Of a DNA stretch of 64,000 nt, positions 57,259 through 64,000 are shown one piece after another. The notes under the pieces were generated by a model, which worked only from the letters and a program-made list of their open reading frames with translations, had not been told where the DNA came from and did no database searches. The DNA lies in assembly GCF_014633365.1 (NCBI RefSeq), contig NC_068343.1:25761307-25825306 (forward strand), written 5' to 3'. Position numbers and translations under genes: made by a program. Each line of letters opens with the position of its first letter. Positions within the stretch are counted from its first letter, which is position 1. The DNA comes from Diospyros lotus (Eukaryota > Streptophyta > Magnoliopsida > Ericales > Ebenaceae).

Positions 57259-60200
57259 TGGCAGAGGGAGAGGAGAGAATGGCCGAATTCGGCCATGGCT
57301 GTTGTAGCTTCAAGCTGCTGAAGTTATCAATGAAGAGAAGCCGAGAGAGAGAGAGAGACGGCCTGATGCAGTGTCCGTTTTCCAGCGGTCGAAGTTGGCC
57401 ATGGCAGCCGCTCGATCAAAGCAGCAAGTCCGAGCTCCAGCAAGCTCGGCGATCATGGCCGGGGCGGAAAGCTACTGGGCAGCAGCGGGTATTCAACGAG
57501 GAGGCGACGCAGGCTGGAGCGTGGCAGAGACGACCGGTGCACGGCCGTAGCAGCCCCAAGGCTGCTGTTGCAGCAACCAAGCGCGGCAATGGCCGCAGGC
57601 AGTGACGAGCGGAGCAGGGAGCTGGCCGATCGCGGTGGCAGCGGCTGGGGACGCACGATGGAGCTGGCCATTGGGGCGCGTAATGGTGGCCGAGCAGCTG
57701 GAACGACCGATCATGGCCATAGGAGCTGGCCGCGAGGCTGTGGCAGCAATGGCCGCACGCGGGAGAGTTGCAGGAGTCGCTTGGAAGAAGATGAACAGTA
57801 GAAGAGAAAAGAAAACAAAAAAAGAAAAGGAAGAAAAGAAAAATGAAAAAGAAAAGAAAGAAAAATGGAAATAAATCCCGAAAAATGTCGAAAAAATAGG
57901 AAATGGAGTTGTATTAAGATTCTGGAGATTTTGGTAAGAAAAAAAAAATAGTTCAGGCACTAGTTTTGAGATGATGCGCAAAAATCGAGGCGGTGCACAA
58001 AAATTGAGACAACGCACAAAAAATGAGGTAATGCGCAAGAATCAAGGTAGTCTACAAAAATCGAGGTAGTGCACGAAAATTGAAGTAGCGTGCGAGAATC
58101 AAGGATTTGCGCGACAATCGAGGTTGGACACGTGTTTCGAGGTCATGATGCGCATATCGAGGCAGCCCATGAGGCTAAGCTAAGGTAAGTAAAAATCCCT
58201 AGAAAATTTCAGTAAATCAGGAAAATTAGTTTATGAATAGTTATAAATAATATTTGAGAAAATAATTGAGTAATGCTTAGTTTACATTATTGAGGAATTA
58301 ATTATTTAGGAATTATTTACTTATCAATTATTTATTTAGAAATTATTTAATGAGGAATTATTTAGTGAGGAAATGTTTAACGAATTTTGAGGAAAATAGG
58401 AAGAAATAAATGATAAGTTATGAGGAAATTAAGAGGAGATAGATTATTGATGTAATTAAATAAATATGATGGCCAGGGTATGTTGATGTGAGTACGTTAA
58501 AAGCCTGGCACGAGAATCGAGATGTTAGGAGATGCGAATGAGGTAAGTAGTACCACACAAAAGAATTTGAAATTATGGAAAATACTTCGTTTGCAAGTGG
58601 TACTTACCAAAATTGATTTAGTTTATGAAAATGTTTGATTTGAAAATGGTTTTCCCAAAACCTGATTTGATGCAAATAGTTCTATCATATTGTCATGTCT
58701 TGATACGATTATATCATGTAGATTGCATTTCCATGTGTTGATAATGAAATGTGCATATATTCACGATGATGTTATTGATCATGCATTGCATATGAGTTCA
58801 CGATGGCATCGCTGCAACCATTGACCTCGGCATGGAAAGGAAGCCGTAGCAATGAGGGGTAGCATTAAGGTGCAAACGGGAATGCAGATCGACATCGCTA
58901 CACCATTGACCTCGGCATGGAAAGGAAGCCATAGCAATATGGTGGGTAGCATAAGGTGCGGTCGATTCACAAAAGGAAATGAGGAATGATGACATTTTGC
59001 ATTTTGCATACATGCATGAAAATGATTTTGTACTGCTTACTTAGATGATTCATCATCTAATTTGGGCTTTGCCCCTGGAATATTCAAACGTTCCAAATGG
59101 AGATTGTAGCAGAAACGAATATGAATGAGGCATGAAACGGCACTTTCCAAGTGCACGATGAATTGAAATGAAATGAAATGGCACTTAGCTAAATGCATGA
59201 TAAGTTGAATGTGATTGGAATGTACGTCATGTAGCCCATGTATTTAAGTTCTGCTACTTTTGAAATCTGAACGTTATGATGACGATGATGTATAACCTGA
59301 TGGTTAATGACGATGTATAAACCCTAGTTAGGGTTAATGTTAGATGAGAACGTATGTTATGTGTTAATGTTAGTTGAGGATTTATGTTATGTTTTAAGTC
59401 ATTGATGAATAAGCCTTGTATTTTGGATTAAGTTTAAGAAACGATGATGTAAGATACGATTTATGTTTGACGTTGAGGATTGATGATGTAGTAATTGATT
59501 TATGATTAAGGTAAGATGTCAAGTTCGATTCTAGCTTCCGCAATAAAAGTATGTGATAATTCTTTTTCGAGAATAAAATAAATGTAAGGCAATTTTGGGA
59601 CGGACAGGAGAAATGATGTGGTTTATTATGAGTTTGAAAGGAAAAAAAAATTTATCGTCCCAGGATTGTCCTAGTTTATAACACGCCCGAGAAAGTGGGG
59701 TGTTACAGCAAGCGCCTTTCGGAGGGACGTTCCTGAAGGAGTCTTCTGAAGCAATGTTCTCAAAGAAGTTCAGAGGGTCCTTCCAAAGCGTCCTCCCGAA
59801 GATCCCTTCCGAAGAGTGATTTCGTGGTAACTGAGGATATCTTGATATGGCTAAAGTAAAGTGGTGGTTCTGAAAGAGTCTTCTAAAGGGTGCTTCCGAA
59901 GGAACTTCCAAAAGTCTGGTGCTTTCAAAGGAATGAGCAAGCCTTTCTGAAGGAACTTGGTTTGGCACGTTTTTCGAAGGAATTTGGCTTTCGAGGAGAA
60001 GGACCCTCTTCACAAGCTATCCTCCCGAAGGAATAGGTGTGGTGTTTCTCGAGGAACTATAGATAGCAAACAAGGGTTAGAAGGTTCGTGGGATTTTCCT
60101 CCCACGAAGACCCTCAAATGCTTATGTCAGTAATGGAATGAAAATAATCTTACGGAAATGAAAGTAGGCTAAATTTGTGAAGGAAAATGGAAATGGTATA

Positions 60201-60554
60201 CTGATGTCTGGATCCCTTTCTACGAACTGTAGTTGGGCTTTTATAGGGCTTCAGCTTCGAGAATGGTGGCCGGGGCCACGTTTCACTGATCTGGGATGAC
60301 ACAGTGCCTTTGATGGCTTCGCTTCGGAAATGCCAAATAGTCATTTCCGAAGGCCTCTTCTGAAAGAGGCTATGGGTCGCACATTAGAGGCATCTTCCTT
60401 GTCTCGCAAGGAAGCATCCCAAGGCCAACTTCCTTCCGAAGAATGCTTTTGAAGTGTCCTTTCAAAAGATCCTTTGGAACGACTCTTCCCTAGCAGCTTC
60501 CCATCTTCTTAACGATTCTTGGCCTTTTTTCCTTCCAATTATTGGGGTACAACA
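56679..60554 (+). repeat. CTTCCGAAG-type LTR interrupted by a solo LTR
   Basis: 56679-56765 (TGTTGTTACC..GCAAG) and 59708-60554 (ending GGGGTACAACA) form one LTR of about 930 bp, related to 25874-26722 and 61204-61980. The insertion at 56766 is flanked by GCAAG. No target duplication is seen for this outer LTR. Confidence 0.78.
56766..59707 (+). mobile_element. Solo LTR of the large-LTR family, 2942 bp
   Basis: TGTAAAATCCCG..GGGGTGTTACA with a perfect GCAAG duplication (56761-56765 and 59708-59712). It aligns by eye with 49856-52993 from the GGAGGGAATGCCC block to the terminal CGAGAAAG. It has a TATA box near 57189, a TA then GA dinucleotide run (57200-57260), a GC-rich stretch and a GAA-type tract (57795-57870). 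Open frames at 57258-57874 and 57493-58038 lie in that low-complexity DNA and are not genes. Confidence 0.93.
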
Positions 60555-62883
60555 GATATCAATAAAAATTTTCACAAAAACATAAAGGCAAATTTATAAC
60601 TTAAAAATAATAAAAACTTATAAACATAGAGAGTTTAGGGAAAATATCACCAAGCATGAAATTTGAATATCTCTCACTCTTGGTTTGTAAAATGACGGGT
60701 GATATTCTTGTTCACTTCTTCTTTCCTTCATGCTTGGTTCATCCATAAAGATTTCTCTTTGAGATTTATTTGGATGACAAGCAACTTGAAAAATTAACTA
60801 TCTACAAGCTTTTGGTGGCCAAACTATTTTGGGTTCACCATTGTTGGCATAGAGTGTTCCATTAGGAACCCATACTTGTTTAAGAATCTTTGGATAATTT
60901 CTTATAAAACCTGTGTGTTTAAAATGATACCAATAGTTATAATGTGAAGTAAATGATTTTTGTTTCCTTTTTATGAAGATTGTATGCTTCTTATCCTTAT
61001 TCACATTCTTTTGAAAGTGAGAAATTTTTGGTATCAAAACATGTTTGGATCCTTAGGATTTAGTATGAGAAATACTAGATATCATAGTTCCCTTATTAAT
61101 CCATTTCAAATTAGGACCACTAAATGATTTCCTTTTAAAAGGACAACCAAATACAAAGTGGCCTAATTCGCAATAAGGAAAGCATCTAATCCCATGAGAG
61201 GTGTGTTGTTGTCCAAATACAACAATTGAAATTTTTAAGAACGGGACAGTCGTGGATGCCGTAGATTCCGAGATGTAAACAAAGCGCCCCCCAGAAGGCT
61301 TCCGAAGCTGACTGCTGATGCTTCCGAAGGTGACACTGATGGAACTTCCGAAGTTGAATGCGTGAGTTCTTCCGAAGTTCCTTCCGAAGCTAAAGGTCTT
61401 TAGTCTTCCGAAGGAAGGGGCTTGAGTCTTTCGAAGCTAGGGGTGTTGAGTCTTCCGAACGTAAGTGTGTCTAGTCTTCCGAAGCTAGGGGTCTTGAGTC
61501 TTCCGAGGCTGAGTGTGTTGAGTCTTCCGAAGGTCCCTCTTGGGCTTCTGAAGGTTGAGGTAGAAGCTTCTGAAGGTCACTATAAGAAAAAGATGGTCAA
61601 AAGGCTCGTGGGCTTCTCTCCCACGAAGACCCTCCAATGATTAAGTCAGTGCGGAAGGAATGTAATTGAAATGAAAGCTAAGTTCTTCGGAAGGAAATAT
61701 AGTGAGAGAAAATACCAGTGTCCAGATTCCTTTTTTGGGGTTGAACCTCTCCTTTTATAGGCCGAGAGAAGAAAGTAGAATAGAGGCATGAAGCGCCTTT
61801 CGAAAGTGCCATTCGGAACACCTTTTCCGAAATGGCCCTTCCAATAGGGGCTCCCGAAGACATCTTCCCTAGCTCTCAAAGAGCCTTTCAGAAGGTGTCT
61901 TCGGAAGCATCTTTCGGTAGGCTTCTTCCCCAACAAGTCTTCGTCCTTGGTTTTCTTTCTGCGAATCTTGGGGCACAACAAGGTGTATAAAGAGAAGCTT
62001 TTGACATTAGCTTTTTAATTATGAAAACATAGAACACCTTTATCATGAACACAAGAATTTGAAATTTTTCTATTTAAAATAGGTTTCTCATTAAAAGCAC
62101 TATATAGGAGATTTCCATTAAATTTCTTTCAAATCTTTTACCATTGAAAATTCTTTATTGAAAGCAAACAAATATTCATTCTTTGATCTTAAAACTTCTA
62201 ATTCATTTGACACTAAATCCAATTGTTTTTGAAGAGTTTTATTTTTCAAACATAATTTTTCAAACTTGACATATAGTTCATTAAAGGCATTTGGTAACTC
62301 TTCTCTTGAAAAATTATTCTCAATATCATTATTATCATCAAAATCATAAGTAAAGTAGAGGTTACCTCTTCTTCTTCCTTAGCCATGAAACACACATTTG
62401 ATGTTGAGCTTTCTTCACTAGAGACATGAGAGCTTTTTTTCTCTTTTCTTTGTTAATGATTCAATGGATTTTCAACTTGTAAATTTTCATCAACATGCTC
62501 ACAATATTTGTTAGTAAGATAAATTGAATCAAGAGTATTCAAAATATCTTTAGCATTTGGACACATAAAATTTTTTGCATAAACATTTTTATGCAAAACT
62601 TAATGCAAAATTTTCATGGCTTTGATATTTAAAACAAAATAGTTTTTATCATTCTTAGTCCAAATGGATTTTGGTTTTGAAACAAATCATTTTTTCACAA
62701 TATTCTACAAATTAAAATTAATGGATTTCATGACAACACAAATTCTTATTCTCCAGTGTTCATGGTATGAGCCATCAAAATAGGGTGCCACATCAATAGG
62801 ATAACTTTCCTCAAGCATGAATATCATGGATCTGTCGTTAAGTTGTTAGACCTTAAAACAAGGAGTTAAGCTCTGATACAAAT
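60555..62883 (-). pseudogene. Decayed SIRE-like copia gag, split by a solo LTR
   Basis: Read from the right: near 62820-62740 the gag start PYFDGSYHEHWRIRI, the usual substrate-like entry of SIRE-type copia gags. At 61190-61140 a zinc-knuckle remnant (CFPYCELGHFVFGCP, the usual glycine-histidine spacing). At 60960-60798 the KQVWVPNGTLYA and KIVWPPKACR text, like the repeated VWVPK region before protease. Stops are frequent. The solo LTR 61204-61980 sits inside with its own duplication. Confidence 0.68.
61204..61980 (+). mobile_element. Solo LTR, CTTCCGAAG family, 777 bp
   Basis: TGTTGTTGTCC..GCACAACA with a perfect AGGTG duplication (61199-61203 and 61981-61985). At 61404-61545 a unit of about 30 bp containing GAGTCTTCCGAAGC is repeated about five times. 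Related to 25874-26722. Confidence 0.9.
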
Positions 62884-63400
62884 TGTTAGGTTTGTATAGC
62901 AATGGCACCAAACCCAAGAGAGGGGTGAATTGAGTTATTTAAAACTTTTGTTCGAAAACTTGAATTCCTTTTTATGAAAAATAAGATTTTAATGCAAGTG
63001 ATGGAATTGTTTGGTAAAAGAAATAAAACAAGAACAGAATGAAAAGAAGGATACAACCGATTTATAATGGTTCAGTTGAAACCAAGTCTAATCCACTTCC
63101 TTACCTTCTTACTAAGAATTTTTCAACCAATCCACTATAATTCTCCTTTCTTTAAATAAGCCCTCTAGTAGTAAGGTAGGAATTTATAACCTCTTGCTTA
63201 AACAAGTAAGCCATCTAGTAACAAGATAGGAAATACAATCTTCTACAATCAATGTAGGCCCTCTAGTAATCTTGTTAGAAAAATCAAGAATAATATAAAA
63301 GAGTTGATCTAAGAGTAGACACTTTTAGTTACAAGATCTCTCAAAATAAACGCAAGATTTGAATAAAATAATACAAATTAATCAAAAAATATTGTAGCGA
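62884..63400 (-). repeat. 5' LTR (partial) of the SIRE-like copia element
   Basis: Starts TGTTAGG next to a primer-site match (minus TGTATCAGAGC, 62880-62870, one base off the usual site). GAGAGGGGTGAATTGA nearby is the reverse of the AATTCACCCC block at the end of SIRE LTRs. The right boundary is not clear. Confidence 0.6.
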
Positions 63401-64000
63401 TAAAAAATTACTATAGCAATCTTTAAAAAATTAATTTGAAACTTTTTAAACATCGTGTGATTCAAAATAATTCTTATACATCTTATTTAGCCATTCATCT
63501 TTGTTAATACCATGTGGAGACTATTAGGTCAACAATTAATGTTCTATTTTAATAATAGATCGATGATAATAAATATTTAATATAAATTAAAAGTCTTACA
63601 TCTAGTTTTGAATAAACTAAAAGTTCAATATGATAAAGATATGAATTGTTTTTTTATTTTTTCATAATTAGGCCTTTTAAAAATACAACTATACCAAAGA
63701 AGCCTTGACTTACTAGCATTTAGTCACTCATATAGTCCTACCGAATATAAGACGTGGGTTGAGGAAAAATAGAAAAAGTCAAGGGCCTAAAATGGATAGT
63801 AATATTTTTTTTAAGTATTGCTTTTCTCAAAACATATTATTAAACTAACAAAATAATGTTATTTTTATAAATATAAATAACTTGGAAATTATCTCAAATG
63901 TTGGATCATTAAGAAACCGTATTAGTGGTATATTATTATTACATAAAAAAGTTGTACATGATCACCAACTTTAACAAGTGTTTGGCCGAGAATTGTCGGT
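63401..64000. other. AT-rich DNA at the right edge
   Basis: No gene seen. It could be the rest of the LTR at 62884 or unrelated flank. Confidence 0.4.

Noticed and set aside
57258..58038. Open frames on both strands in GC-rich DNA
   Set aside because: Same low-complexity part of the related solo LTR 56766-59707.

Overview
This window is nuclear DNA of a eudicot plant, probably a repeat-rich species that I cannot name. The evidence is GT..AG introns, AT-rich intergenic DNA, Ty1/copia and Ty3/gypsy LTR retrotransposons, Cassandra-type TRIM elements carrying 5S-rRNA-derived LTRs, and two members of the plant ankyrin-repeat/PGG (ACD6/ITN1-like) family. There are no bacterial features.

Layout. 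117-5943 is a decayed copia element (minus strand) with a perfect AAAAT target duplication. 6098-19243 (plus) is an ACD6-like gene. Its fourth recognisable exon is split at an LHHAA ankyrin motif by a second copia element (9469-18420, duplication CCTTC), whose integrase is in turn split by a 3.9 kb chimeric element (12393-16323, duplication GTTTA). That chimera is the most unusual object here. It is a complete minus-strand Cassandra TRIM, then an uninterrupted Ty3/gypsy gag-protease-RT-partial RNase H reading frame on the plus strand, then a plus-strand Cassandra internal domain and LTR, so it ends in inverted Cassandra LTRs. From 19.5 to 26.7 kb lie LTR-like repeats and a decayed gypsy gag beside an 849 bp LTR. 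27472-30969 (minus) is a second ACD6-like gene, convergent with the first, with nonsense codons, frame breaks and an apparently lost splice donor. 31252-33921 is a large solo LTR and 34714-35357 a stand-alone Cassandra TRIM. From 36.6 to 40.9 kb is a tandem segmental duplication holding a possible tiny-exon gene; one copy carries an inserted block of palindromes. From 43.4 to 63.5 kb is a nest of LTRs: four solo LTRs with perfect 5 bp duplications, partial LTRs, strand-skewed non-coding gypsy DNA and a copia gag remnant.

How it works together. No gene here looks intact except possibly the small unrecognised one at 36.7-37.4 kb. Both ACD6-like genes are probably pseudogenes. The order of insertions can be read from the target duplications: gene, then copia, then Cassandra/gypsy chimera; and older LTR fragments invaded by younger ones that later recombined to solo LTRs. 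All similarity statements come from reading the sequence by eye; no database search or alignment program was used.
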